From Ligula intestinalis (Eukaryota > Platyhelminthes > Cestoda > Diphyllobothriidea > Diphyllobothriidae), in NCBI GenBank assembly GCA_036362985.1, contig JAYGXS010000001.1:51179954-51243953 (forward strand): DNA of 64,000 nt, in the 5' to 3' direction. The first letter of the stretch is position 1. Each line of letters starts with the position of its first letter. Under the pieces are notes generated by a model that worked only from the letters and a program-made list of their open reading frames with translations, searched no databases and was not told the DNA's origin. This document shows, piece by piece, positions 1 to 10,345 of the stretch. A program made the position numbers and the translations under genes.

Positions 1-1689
1 GACATGCGATACACTGACTTTGCCACACGGTGCCCTATGCGCCCAATTTTGGTCCAGTTAGGCTTGAATCGGACAAGTAAATAATCAACGGGTTATGAAA
101 GAGAGAGAGAGAGAAGGCAAGGTCTATGCAACGCTAAATCGATGCTTAGTTTTCACCTTTAGACAGCAGTTGATTTAAAACTACACGCTACAACTAATGA
201 ATTAGAAGGATGCCAACAAATGAGTTAATCTGATTCCTCGCAGGCCTGAGGGTCAGGGTGCAGACTTCTTTACTGTGCTCTTTTTGGAATCCGTTACCCA
301 CTGTCTGAAGTATGAAACGAGATGAATTTGAGACCGGGTCATACGTTGTGTACGTAGATAAAGTCAGTGCACATATGCATATCCTGTTCTCTTGCTGCCA
401 AACGCGTTTAATATAAAGAGAAAATATCAGGTACGAACGTGCAACACAGTTGTCTCGCTCTGAACCAATAAATACGCCAGGGAGTGTTACGTCTGCCTCT
501 CAGAATTATCAATATCAGTATGAGTTTATTGAGGGAAAAAATAGGCGAAGGCATTTGAACTCCCTATTTATATCAAGATGATTGGAATTCTATGGATAAA
601 AGAGAAAATTTTAAAATGTATGCAAATTATATGTCCTGGGGGAATACACAACAGGTGTCAGGTAGTCGAAATAGTAATAAAACATAGCTACTCGTTAATA
701 ACGAGTGGTATAGTGTAAAGTAGGGTCGTTTTTACACTACGGTTTCATGATTGGATTTGGATGTGTTTAGTCTAATCTTAAATGAATTAACACAGGTGGA
801 GAGGGCATTCCACACTGTAACTACTCTGTTGCTGAAAAACTTTCGTCCGTGGATCCTTGCTTTGCCGGGGCGTAGTTTGAGGACGTTACTCACGATTATT
901 GGATTGTCGGGTCACGGATAGAAACGACCAGAGGAACACCGCAGGACGCGATGCGAGTCGGTCCTTGTGGGTCTTGATTAAGTTTAAGATGAAACCCGCA
1001 GGGATCATTGCCATTATCGGACACGACGTGCAAAATTAGCGCCTTCCACAACCAGAAACTCCGATTGGATTGGGTAATTTTGTCATAGGAGCGAGCTAAA
1101 GGCGGAGAGGTGCAAACAGAAGAACGTGTGATAACTGTGATTGCCGTCAGGCATAGTTTTTATAGCACCAAGAGGACATGGGTCTGTTCACGTATCTAGT
1201 AGCCTGGTGTAGGGGTTAATGCACTGATCGGAAGTGTCTAAGTTGGAGTCCCGCTTGGACGATTTTTGCTTCCTGACGCCTATTAATTGCTAGCTGTACG
1301 ATCCGGTATCCAAGCGCGCAGGGGCTGGCGCATGCAAGCAACAGAAAAGGACTACATGACCCTGCAAAGTAGGCGCGACGGAGCAGCTTACAGGCAAAAC
1401 AGTATGCATCAAACCATAAGCATACTGAAACCGAATCGGTTGGCAACGAGGAAATTATTCGTTTTGGGATGAGCCTTATCCCGTGTATGTTAGTAATTTT
1501 AATAGCAGATCAGAGGTGACCAGATGGCGTATGACATGGAAGCCCGGGCTATGTGAGTTCGGATTCGTTGGGGCTAATGTCGTACTCCACTGTTCCCGCC
1601 TTGTCGGGTGTGTTTCGTGGAGAGCGCGAGGCCGACATCTATCGACATAAGTAAGAGAAGTGTGTTCTGCCTGAAGTCTGAGTTTCTAC
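1..1689. other. non-coding flank, no gene recognised
   Basis: I see no convincing gene here. The stretch has a short GA run near 101-114. Around 1203-1250 there is a weak resemblance to a tRNA A box followed by a B box, which may be a worn SINE head. The short open frames near 1216-1472 lie on both strands and have no recognisable domain. Confidence 0.5.
101..114. repeat. GA microsatellite
   Basis: Seven GA units directly visible in the sequence. Confidence 0.9.
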
Positions 1690-2227
1690 TTGCGACACAA
1701 AAAGTTTTCAGGAGCCGAACATTGTTATACCTTGGCATGTTGTCACCAAGCCAATCAAATAACCTCTAATGCTTCGTCTTTCTTGACTTCTGTGGCTCTG
1801 TTAAGCCGTCGCGCGTACGTCAAACCCAGTGATAACAATTATCAAGATAGTACGGTACCATTAAGCAAGCTGCAGGCTACCTGGCGCGTTCACAGGTGGC
1901 GGATAGTGGGACGACCTTCAGTGAAGTTTAGCTGTGAAATAAGCAGACTCTCGGGTCTGACGAATAAGCAGTCGCGGACGCAGCAGCGGCAGTGCTACCA
2001 GGGCGCGGCGGGCTGAGGCCTGGTAAGCCGAATGCCTATAGAGTGTCGCAAAGCCTGACGATGGCGCTGTGACATAGCGAGCGTGAACCGCCATTAAATA
2101 AGTTCGCTTGCCACCGCTGCCTTGTGGTTGGGCTATTGAACCAAAGTACTAGAGGAGACAACCTCGAACAAACAATCCGTGCGGCTGTTGGGGACCCGCT
2201 CGTTCCCAAAATTCCCCAGTCACCTCA
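1690..2227 (+). other. possible 5' leader of the RTE-like element
   Basis: This GC-richer stretch sits immediately upstream of the endonuclease fragment of the element that follows and contains an open frame at 1690-2016 with no recognisable domain. I infer it could be the 5' untranslated part of the retrotransposon. Nothing in the sequence marks an exact element start or a target-site duplication that I can see. Confidence 0.25.
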
Positions 2228-2737
2228 ATGAATCTCATGTCCTACAACTGCAATACGATCCATGCTACGGCGTCCGCGAGAACCGACGCGCTCCAAAACC
2301 CTTGTTTAGTGGTGCGGGCGAATAGTATGCGAGCTGGACTACTCAACCGAAATCGGACTCTTGGTATTGGATGCTGGAATGTGCGAACGTTCCTGGCCCC
2401 TGGTACCCAAAGCCTGACGGTGCGCAATCTTAATCAGTACAACATCGATGTCTGCTGCCTGTCCGAAGTCCGACTCCCTAACTCCGGCATTAGGAAATAA
2501 AAGTTCCTGGAGCTGACTCCCACTTCACCCTTTACCACAGTGCCCCCCATGACTCCTCCGGCAGACATGGTGTGGCAATCGCAACAAGCGAGCCGTGCAC
2601 TACTTGCCTGGGAACCAGTCAATGAATGCATGGCTTATGTGCGCTTGAAGGGCCACTTCACAAAAATATGGGTGGTCGCTGTATATGCACCAACGTCCGC
2701 TGCTGATCAGCGTGATAAAGATATGTTTTACTCATGA
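2228..2737 (+). pseudogene. endonuclease domain remnant of RTE-like element
   Basis: The first piece (2228-2500) contains the endonuclease opening GCWNVRTFLAPGTQS followed by DVCCLSEVRLP, the first catalytic blocks of an exonuclease/endonuclease/phosphatase fold, then meets a stop after position 2497. A second piece (2540-2737) continues in another frame with MAYVRLKGHF and VVAVYAPTSA, the strands of the next conserved block, and stops at 2737. The histidine-containing end of the domain (SDHV-like, near 3085-3100) survives only in a shifted frame. The activity would be target-DNA nicking during retrotransposition; this copy is clearly broken. Confidence 0.85.
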
Positions 2738-3111
2738 CTACAGGCATTGGTCGAAAGGCTTTCTCGTAGCGATATGTTATTTTTGCCGGGGATCGGAATG
2801 GCCGAACTGGGCCGGGGGACTCCACAAACAGCCATCTTATCGGCCGATGTGGGCTTGGCTCTCGATGTGAGAATGTTGACAGATAACTGAACTTTGCTGA
2901 ACGGAACCGACTGTTTGTAACCAACACGTGCTTCCAGCACCGCAACAAACACTTGCTGACCTGGTACTCCAACGACGGCCATACAACCAGTCAGATTGAC
3001 TATATTTTAGTCAGCTGAAGATTCCAGAGCTGGGTTCATGATAGTCAGTCGCTGCGTGGTGCTGAGACTGGTAATGCCCATGGCTCTGACCACGTTTTCG
3101 TTCGCACACGC
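2738..3111 (+). pseudogene. frameshifted C-terminal endonuclease region
   Basis: No single frame stays open, but short stretches in alternating frames resemble the rest of the endonuclease domain: a worn GDWN-like region near 2790-2800, a TWYSND-like block near 2957-2975, and GSDHVLVR-like residues near 3080-3110. It links the two better-preserved parts of the element. Confidence 0.6.
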
Positions 3112-3957
3112 TTGAAAGCTCACCTCTCATCTGCACCCAAAGTGCCCCACACTAGACGCCTCGATGTCACCAAAATCTGGCAACCCAACACCGCTGAGGC
3201 CCTAAGCAGCGAAATACAATCCTGTTTCACGACCCACGCCGACAACGAAGGGGGTAACCCATGGTCCTTACTGAAAACGTCAGTCTATGGAGCAGCCGAG
3301 AAGATTCTTGGATGCACCAAGCGGCGCCACAGTGATTGGATTAGCGGACGCACCCTGCAGTTATCTGCGGAGACAGCCCGTGCTAGAGGCCATTTAAGAA
3401 AGATGACGGCAAAATCGGCCAGAGAGGATCGAAAGAAATACTGGGCTGAAAGTGCAACTTCCATGAAGCAGGCCTCAAACGTTGGTGATGCTCGAAGGCT
3501 CTACCAACTTATTTGCCAGGCTAGTGGTAGACTGTCTCCTTTGAGTGAATCAGTTCGTGATGTGAATGGCGGCTTTATTGCTGACAACGCAACCAAGATC
3601 GAAAGCTGGCGTGAGCATTTCGAGCACCTCCTCTACTTCGATGCGGTGCCCACCGCCCCCCTGCTCCCATCTACGGTAAAGCCTCCGTCTTCCACTAATC
3701 CGGTATCATGCAACCCGCCTTATGAAGCAGAAATCGCCGATGCCATAAAAAGGCTGCGCAACAATAAGGCACCTGGAGAGGATGGTATCCTCGCTGAAAT
3801 CTACAAGTCTTGTGCCGACACTCTGGCGCCTTGGTTCCATGAGGTGATTGGACAAGCATCGAGAGACGAGGCCGTTCCTGAGGACTGGGGCTCAGGCATC
3901 CTTGTGCCTGTCCCCAAGAAGCGAGATAAGACAAGTCGGAGAATTACCGTAATATAA
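3112..3957 (+). pseudogene. linker and N-terminal reverse transcriptase, RTE-like
   Basis: At 281 codons this is the longest open stretch in the window. It carries the linker between endonuclease and polymerase (SDWISGRTLQLSAETA, YWAESATSM) and the first reverse-transcriptase blocks, including LRNNKAPGEDGILAEIYKS and the fingers motif ILVPVPKK at its end. The frame ends at 3957 just where the protein should continue with a YRGISL-like block; that block (SLIDIAANIFAIVL-like) follows in a shifted frame at 3958-4010. The element is therefore truncated by frameshift here rather than by a natural stop. Confidence 0.88.
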
Positions 3958-4016
3958 GTCTCATCGACATTGCTGCGAATATTTTCGCTATCGTTCTTTT
4001 CAGGCGGTTCCAGTCT

Positions 4017-4737
4017 GTGCGCGACTCCAGGACGCGGCCCAACCAGACCGGATTTCGTGCTGGGTGTGGATGCGTTGATCAGATATTCACTCTGAGAGGA
4101 TCCTTGAATTCCGCCATAGCTACCAGCAACCGACGGCCATTTGCTTTGTTGACTTCGCCGCTGCGTTCGACTCCGTCCATCGTGACTCTCTATGGCGGGT
4201 AGTAGCATTTGATGGTACGCCACCAAAACTAATCGCCATGATCAAGGCCTGCTACCGCTCCACCACTGCGCGGGTTTTAGTCCACAATAACCTCTCAGAA
4301 CTCTTCGCTATTCGGTCAGGCGTTCGGCAAGACTGTGTCCTCTTTAACTACGCCATTGACTGGGTTCTCAGGAAGGCCCTACGAGAAGGTGACGGTATTG
4401 AGCTTGCACCCGGGCGCCGGTTGACTGACCTTGACTATGCTGATGATATCGCCGTACTAGCGTCAAGCTGGGTGATCTCCAGTCTATGGTGTCACGGGTG
4501 AACGATGTCGCGAAAACGGTCGGCTTGTCCATAAACGCTGGGAAGACCAAAGTGTTTTCATGTTGCATCCCTACCGAAGAGAAGGCATCTCTCGAGATTA
4601 GTGTCTGTCAACTAGAAGAAGTCGACAGTTTCAAATACCTCGAAGCGAGATTGCTGCCGAATGGACAGAGTAAGGATGACATTGTCTCCCGAATTGATGC
4701 AGCGCGACGAGTGTTCTCCAGCCTTTCGAAGTACTAA
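4017..4737 (+). pseudogene. reverse transcriptase palm with YADD box
   Basis: Three overlapping frames together cover the catalytic palm. 4017-4202 holds RTRPNQTGFRAGCGCVDQIF. 4238-4501 holds IRSGVRQDCVLFNYAIDWVL and the active-site block LTDLDYADDIAVLAS (near 4423-4467). 4486-4737 holds GLSINAGKTKVFS and SFKYLEARLLPNGQS, the thumb-side motifs. The first aspartate block (FVDFAAAFDS-like, near 4148-4172) is in yet another frame. Metal-binding aspartates are present in the YADD box, but at least three frameshifts inactivate the copy. Confidence 0.88.
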
Positions 4738-4830
4738 TGGACCCGACGCGATATCTCTATCTCAACAAAGATCCGCGTGTACCGTGCATCTGTGCGATCC
4801 GTTCTCTTATACGGATGCGAATGTTGAGCT

Positions 4831-5259
4831 ATGCGCGTGGAGGATGCAAAGAAACTGGAAGTCTTTGACCTCTACTGTCTGAGGAACATCGTTCGAGTGA
4901 AGTACACTGACTTCGTCTCAAATGAGACAGTTCGCACTCGCTGTGACAAAATCACAAGGATATCCCGGGTCATTCAGAAAAGACGGCTGAGTTGGTTTGA
5001 ACACGTTCTTCGTCGCCAACCTCAAGAGCTCAGCGCTAGTGCCCTCGACATGAAACCGTTGCCTAATTAGAAACGCCGAAGAGGGGGTCAACTCAAAACC
5101 TGGCTCGACTCAGTCCGTCAAGACATGGTAGTGGTTCTCGGACCTTCGGTATTTGGTCTCCGGCGCCGGCGAAGAGAATGGGTTGAACTGTCCAGGTCTG
5201 CGGCCATGGATCATCGCGCTTGGAGAAGCACCATTCGGGACATAATTGACGCCGGCTAG
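4831..5259 (+). pseudogene. C-terminal region of RTE-like polyprotein
   Basis: The frame from 4831 reads RVEDAKKLEVFDLYCLRNI, VKYTDFVSNE and KRRLSWFEHVLRR, then stops at about 5070. Downstream in the same frame, after that stop, GGQLKTWLDSVRQDM and the terminal RDIIDAG lead to a TAG at 5257-5259, which is the natural end of this protein type. The WF(G/E)HV motif is a hallmark of the C-terminal region of RTE-like proteins. Confidence 0.83.
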
Positions 5260-5280
5260 ATCAGTCATGATCGCAGCCGC

Positions 5281-5301
5281 AACAAGTACAAGTAAGTACA
5301 A
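5281..5301 (+). repeat. short tandem 3' tail of the RTE-like element
   Basis: About 20 bp after the natural stop the sequence becomes repeats of a CAAGTA/AAGTAC unit. RTE-type elements often end in a short tandem repeat instead of poly(A), so I take this as the element's 3' boundary. Confidence 0.6.
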
Positions 5302-7952
5302 TAGATACGCAATGTCAAGAATGAAGGGGTCGGCCAAACCGCCTGGGAACAACACAAGTTCAACGGCCACTCAGGGCGAAACCAGTCTTGGGAAGGTGTG
5401 TGTATATTAGTGAAAGAGGGGCGGTCTCTACGTTACTATAATTTTGGGAGGCAATTCATGTGGCATCAGGATTGGTCCGAAATGCCAGCGCGAGGGGGGG
5501 GGCGGGTTGTGTAAAGAGACGATGCTGCGTCGGCAAGGGGGGTGGCGATCTTAGTGGTTCTCGGAGCAATCGTGGTTAACTGGGCCAGGAAGGGAGGGAG
5601 CGGGCAGCTGGCTCTCTGTCGAAAAGTTACTTCACGGGTCTTTATCTTTGCTATTCGAAACAGCTGTCTCTTTAGGCAACGAGGGGGGCTGACAGACTTG
5701 TGGAAGAAGTGATTAAAAGCAAGGGAGCTGAACAAGGGGTTGGGACAGTATCCAAGTGCCACTTGACCGGGACTGGTTTTGGCATCAGTGTGTGATAGAC
5801 GAATAAAGGTCAATCAGGGAGAGCGGTAGCACTCTTGGAGAAAGGGAACGATTTTGTCGGAAGAAGAGGATGCGATCACTGGAGCAAGAGTTATTTTCCT
5901 GACGTTTCGGATTCCGGCGGGAATTCTTAATCATAGGTGATGGTAACATAGTCATAGTCATGCGCAGATAGGGTTCAGACAGAATTTTTACTAGACGGAC
6001 GTGGAGAATTTCTAACTTTTTCAGTTGGAAATAACAACCAGTTTAAAAATTACGACTTCTAAAAACCTCCGAGCAGTTTTATATGTTTATTTTGCTCGGG
6101 CCCGACTCCCTTACTTAAACGAATAGAAATGGACCTCTTTCGTTTAGTTCGCTCAAAAGTCAGGCTATTTCAGTGGTCGACAATCAGCGCACCAGCAATA
6201 ATGCCACCAATTTGGAAGTAAAGGCTAAAACCATAACTCCATCAAGTGCCAAATGTTTGGTCATACATCATATTCATACGAATTTTTGTGTGTAGTGAGA
6301 GCTGGTCCCTGGAATGTAAGACGTTCTGAATCCCACATCTACTGGCCGGAAGCTCGCATCAGTAAAACTCACAATCATGCGTTGCCATCGACAGTACGCA
6401 AGGAGGTTCTGTTGAGGTTTCCATCGAAATGTTTTAGGTGACTTGAATGATTCAATACCCACAATGTCATGTTTGCGGGTTAGCTTCTGTCCGATCGACG
6501 AGCATACATTTACTGTCTGTATGGAGGGTGTGTGAAGCGCTGGTCTAGCCTTATGCCCAATGCCTCCTTACCACTTAGAAGGGCCTAGGCAAACACCGAC
6601 TTGGTCGCTCAGTATAAATCGGCAACAACCTTCGTATGGATTGGAGCTTATGGCTGATGAAGCCGAATGCCACCTTTTTCACACTTTCCCATTCGGCGTG
6701 CCTGTACAACCATCTAAGTCCATCAGCGAATCCCGTAGTTTTCTTGTACTACATTAAGATGCGAATGTACTGGATGTTCGATAATTCATATCACTTCCAA
6801 ATCACGCAGGGAAAAACTGTATCAAACAACTCGTTCAGTATTAGTCCTCGAATAATGCAGAATGTGAAAAACAAAGTCTTCGAGGACTAAAATTCAAGGC
6901 TTCGTAGCGCAAAGCTGAGCTTAGGTGAGAAAGGGAAAGAGGCCATGATCGAGGCACAGTCAGAATGCGCATCTAACCAGACTTACGTGGAGAACTCGGA
7001 CGATGCAGTTCAATGCGAAAGATGCCTTTACTGAGGTTCTTGGGGTGGCCACGGTCTCTCGCGCTCAACGGAAAGCTTCGCCAGACCTTAAATTTCATAC
7101 TTTCTGCGAATTTCGTGGCGCTAGCCCATGCATTTACGAACCACAGCTGTTCCACACTTTCGTTTCTTTTCACATCCATCGCAATTCTTGTTTGTCTCCG
7201 CCGACTGTCAAGTCAGTCGGATGGCCTCTGAAATACGCTTGCTATCCACCCTTCCCAACTCTCACGGCAACTTACTTCTGGCATCTAGCTCAAGAGATGT
7301 ACCGTCAATTTTTGAATTTGGGCTTCTAATTTCGAAACGCATTTTTATAGCGGCATCCACACGCCCTCTTGGAAAGTCGCCTCTTAAAAGCTGTCAGACG
7401 AAGAAAATAAATATACTTCTCTGTGGTTTAAAGCTTACAATAGTGCTAAAACAACCCTTTCCTATAGTATCTGTTTTGGCTGGATTGCAAGTCGTTGTTC
7501 AAGTCAGAAAAGCTATATTCTGGAGATCAGTTGGTTACTTCAATAGAAGAAAAGGAAGGCGATGGAAAAATGTGCAGAAGAAACTGCAACAACACAACCT
7601 ACTTCAAACGCTGCCGGTCAGTGCTAGAAAAGCGTATTTTGAGAAGTGAGCCGGAGAGGGTGCCAAAAAAACAAAAGGTAACAGGACGGATCACAGTCAT
7701 CGCTGGTTACTAAACAGGGCCTGTTTAGTGTTGGCTGCTACTGTAAAAACTATAAAAATACATTAGAGTTGTTCAATCCGTGTCACAAAGTTTTGCGGGG
7801 GTAGGAGGCTGTAGGAGTAGTTTTCTGTCATCCGTACCCTCTGTTTTGACGCCGTTCCGGTGGTCCAGCACGCTTGTGTGGGTCGCACTTGGAAGGCCCA
7901 GGCGGGTGTAGGCCGACAAAGGGGCTAGTAGGAGGAACAAAAACGAGGGATA
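5302..7952. other. downstream flank of the integrin gene
   Basis: No gene was recognised. The stretch contains a G-run near 5500 and one copy of the CCTGACGTTTC-type repeat near 5893. An open frame of 173 codons at 7128-7649 (plus strand) has low-complexity, non-domain-like composition, and I do not call it coding. No clear polyadenylation signal for the integrin gene (AATAAA on the minus strand) is visible in the first few hundred bases below 7953. Confidence 0.4.
5893..5970 (+). repeat. CCTGACGTTTC-type dispersed repeat, copy 1
   Basis: Shares TATTTTCCTGACGTTTC and a downstream AATCATAGGTGA and AGTCATAGTCA arrangement with the copy near 16850-16945. The two lie in the same orientation in otherwise unrelated surroundings, so they are copies of a dispersed repeat. 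Confidence 0.55.
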
Positions 7953-8204
7953 TCAGGCTACGGGCCCGAAAGCAGAGAGCGGTGGGGAATGCAGCGATCG
8001 ACGGGCCTCATCCCTGGACACAGAGAATTGCGTCGAGGTCGGCCGTTGCTCTTCTGCACCGAAAACGGCATACGAGGGTAGTTGATGTTCTGGACTGCCT
8101 TGTAAAGGTCGAGTGCTCTGATCCCCGTCACTGTCAACACCCTCAGCTGTTGGGCGCTTCCTAGCAAAACGGCGTTTAAACTTCTTGCGTTCGAAGAATT
8201 TGGC
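7953..8204 (-). CDS. integrin alpha last exon: cytoplasmic tail
   Basis: The exon opens after a pyrimidine-rich acceptor (TTCTATAG) and reads AKFFERKKFKRRFARKRPT directly after the transmembrane exon's LWK, giving K-A-K-F-F-E-R where integrin alpha chains normally have K-x-G-F-F-K-R. The frame is in phase 0 with the preceding exon and ends at a TGA (7955-7953) after 83 residues. The tail is strongly basic for its first 20 residues, then serine/proline-rich, ending in LSAFGPVA. The normal motif clasps the beta tail and binds regulators inside the cell. Here glycine is lysine and lysine is glutamate, while both phenylalanines and the final arginine are kept. Confidence 0.9.
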   Translation of the reverse strand, partial: AKFFERKKFKRRFARKRPTAEGVDSDGDQSTRPLQGSPEHQLPSYAVFGAEEQRPTSTQFSVSRDEARRSLHSPPLSAFGPVA

Positions 8205-10216
8205 CTATAGAAGCGTAAATGTTTAAAAAAATAAAACACTCCGAGTGATATAGAAAAGTGGTGGCTATTTATTCATACCATAGAAGGAGGAACTAATACA
8301 ACCGTCAGTGTAACACATAGAAGTGCAAGTTAACAAACGGTTATTTTTGTGTTATACTTCCCTGGAGGTACGGCTGGGGGAAGACTTCGTTGGTGCGTTT
8401 ACATTAGCGCGAAAATTTTATGTTAGACCGAAGGACGACACCGTTAAAATTAGTAACTGTGTGATTGCCTAATCAGGCGAGTTGAGCATAATTTTAATTG
8501 GCCAGGTACTTTCTACTGATGTCGTTTCCGTCTCCACGCGCGTTTATTGGGATCCAATTACATACCTTTCTGTTTTAGTCGTTAAACTTTCCGTATTTAT
8601 TTGAGCTGGCTTAAACGCGCACTGACCATATCCACTCCCGATTCATCTCGGAATTTCGTACCCCGTACACAGATACCGGCTGATTACAGTCTGTCCAAAC
8701 TGACTTCCCATATTAGTTTCCTTGTCAGTCCGGGCTGCGGCATCAACCGTTATCATTGGTTTGGATACACTGCAGTACTCTAAGGTGAGTGTGAGGGACT
8801 CGAGATATAAGCTGTACGAAAGTCATGAGGAGTAATCACCTTATGCCTGCATGCGCTCAGCAGTCTTCCTGAAGCATTGCTAAGCAGTGACTTCAAATCA
8901 GAGTTTCAGGCGGTCCATGGATGAATTACGGATTCTAACAGGCTTTTATTGCCTTCTACATTTCCATAAGCCACCAGCTGTAAGGAGACTTTGAAATTCG
9001 ACTGCATTTCTGGCCTCACAGCGGTTACGAATCGCGTCACGTAAAGCTCGAAAGCTTTGACTTATAGTAATTACAGACATTAAACAAACAAGGAATCCTC
9101 CGATGATTTTTCAATCAGATTTTCCAACTGGAAGACGAAGTTTGTTATAACTCATAAATAGGGCAAATACTCGTGGGGCTAGTCTGTCGGCGAGCTGACT
9201 AACAGTGTACTATTTTCGGCAGTTCCCAGAATAAATAAAACAAACGCGTGAATTAAAGGTCAGAGAGGTTTCTTTGAGTCAGTTGGATTTCAATTTTGGC
9301 GTCTGGGGGCCGAATGCCTAACCTGCCAACATATGGCTCCGCCTAGTGGGTGCGGTCAGACCAGGCAAGACATGGCCATTGTCACTTTCTTGGACGAGTC
9401 ATTCATCAGGAAACTCAGTTTGGAATTGCAGTGCGATCACTTATAAAAACAGTCTATGCCGAATACAAATGCGCAATGTGCATTGGTCTGTTGACAAACT
9501 ATTATATCCAGTCCAGGTTGTTGAAGGTTTTGTCCTGTAGGAATATCCACAATCTCAGTCAATGCGGTTCCGGTTGGTAGACAAAATTCCAGACCGATGA
9601 TGCTTAATTCGAACTGCGAAGCAAGCAATTGAGGTACGGACATCCGTCATGTCTGTCGCCTTAGATTACTATTCAAATTGTCACTTCCGAACACCTGTTT
9701 TCAAAGCAAATGACCTCGAAAACTGGAATGCATACACGGTAAATCCGAGAACACGTGAATTTCGGTATCAAAGACTAAGCGATGGTTGAAATTGGATCAG
9801 AAGCAACTAAATTTTCCAGAGGACGTGGTCTGAGCATTAAATTATGACCCACTGTCCTAAGACCTTAACATTGTGAATGATCAGTTTGCATCCCGCCTCA
9901 GTAAATCTTAGTGTACAGGCACCACGTTGACAGGCCCTAGGTAATTTGGCAAGAGTTTTTATTCTCGGCATTCAATTCATTCTGAACATTACAATTAGAT
10001 TTTACAAGAAGGCGATGTTCAAAGCTTCGAGGCACAGTAAGGATGCAGCTCAAAACAAAAAGGTTGATCATCCGAAGAAATCAAAGGGATAAGTCAAAAT
10101 ATTATGCTGTTAGTTTCCTGAGTACGTACGCCGACAGTTCATCTCGTTCTTATTGTAATGTTAACACTTAAATTTAATAATAAACGAAAATGCATATTGA
10201 GGGTCCAGAACATTAC
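8205..10216 (-). other. intron before the cytoplasmic-tail exon
   Basis: About 2.0 kb, AT-rich. The donor is GTAATG at 10216-10211 and the acceptor TATAG ends at 8205. I recognise no gene, RNA or element inside. Confidence 0.7.
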
Positions 10217-10345
10217 CTTCCACAGGATGATAATCAGAATGGCTAACAAAAGAAGGCCGGCAAATGCAGCCAGTCCTATGTAGAGGGGCAGGTTCTTTGG
10301 ATAAACAGGTGCTGGCTCGAGGTTATTGAATATCTTGAGGTCGAA
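10217..10345 (-). CDS. integrin alpha transmembrane exon
   Basis: Forty-three codons in phase 0 at both ends. It begins FDLKIFNNLEPAPVYPKNLP, the juxtamembrane linker, then a helix of about 23 hydrophobic residues (LYIGLAAFAGLLLLAILIII) and ends LWK at the membrane boundary. The acceptor has a long pyrimidine tract (CTTCTTTTTTCCGACTTCTAG). The PxP-like linker and the GLLLLAIL pattern closely resemble vertebrate alpha integrin membrane segments. The helix anchors the receptor and packs against the beta-subunit helix. Confidence 0.95.

Larger units (their letters stand above)
2228..5301 (+). mobile_element. RTE-like non-LTR retrotransposon, decayed full-length copy
   Basis: A continuous series of frameshifted and stop-broken open stretches encodes, in order, an apurinic-type endonuclease start, a linker region, a reverse transcriptase with a YADD box, and a C-terminal region containing the RRLSWFEHVLRR-type motif common in RTE-clade proteins. 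The 3' end carries a short tandem tail instead of poly(A), which also fits RTE elements. Frames change at about 2500, 2740-3110, 3957, 4200, 4490 and 4740, so the copy cannot encode an intact polyprotein. It lies downstream of the integrin gene and runs toward it. The clade is my judgement from motif style; a CR1- or jockey-type assignment is less likely. Confidence 0.85.

Noticed and set aside
1203..1260. tRNA gene
   Set aside because: Only weak A- and B-box similarity without a convincing cloverleaf; at best a worn SINE head.
6650..6675. Hammerhead-like CTGATGAAGCCGAAT
   Set aside because: GAAT replaces GAAA, and no flanking complementary stems were seen.
7128..7649. 173-codon open frame on the plus strand
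   Set aside because: No domain, unremarkable composition, and no splice or promoter context. Long frames of this size are expected occasionally by chance.
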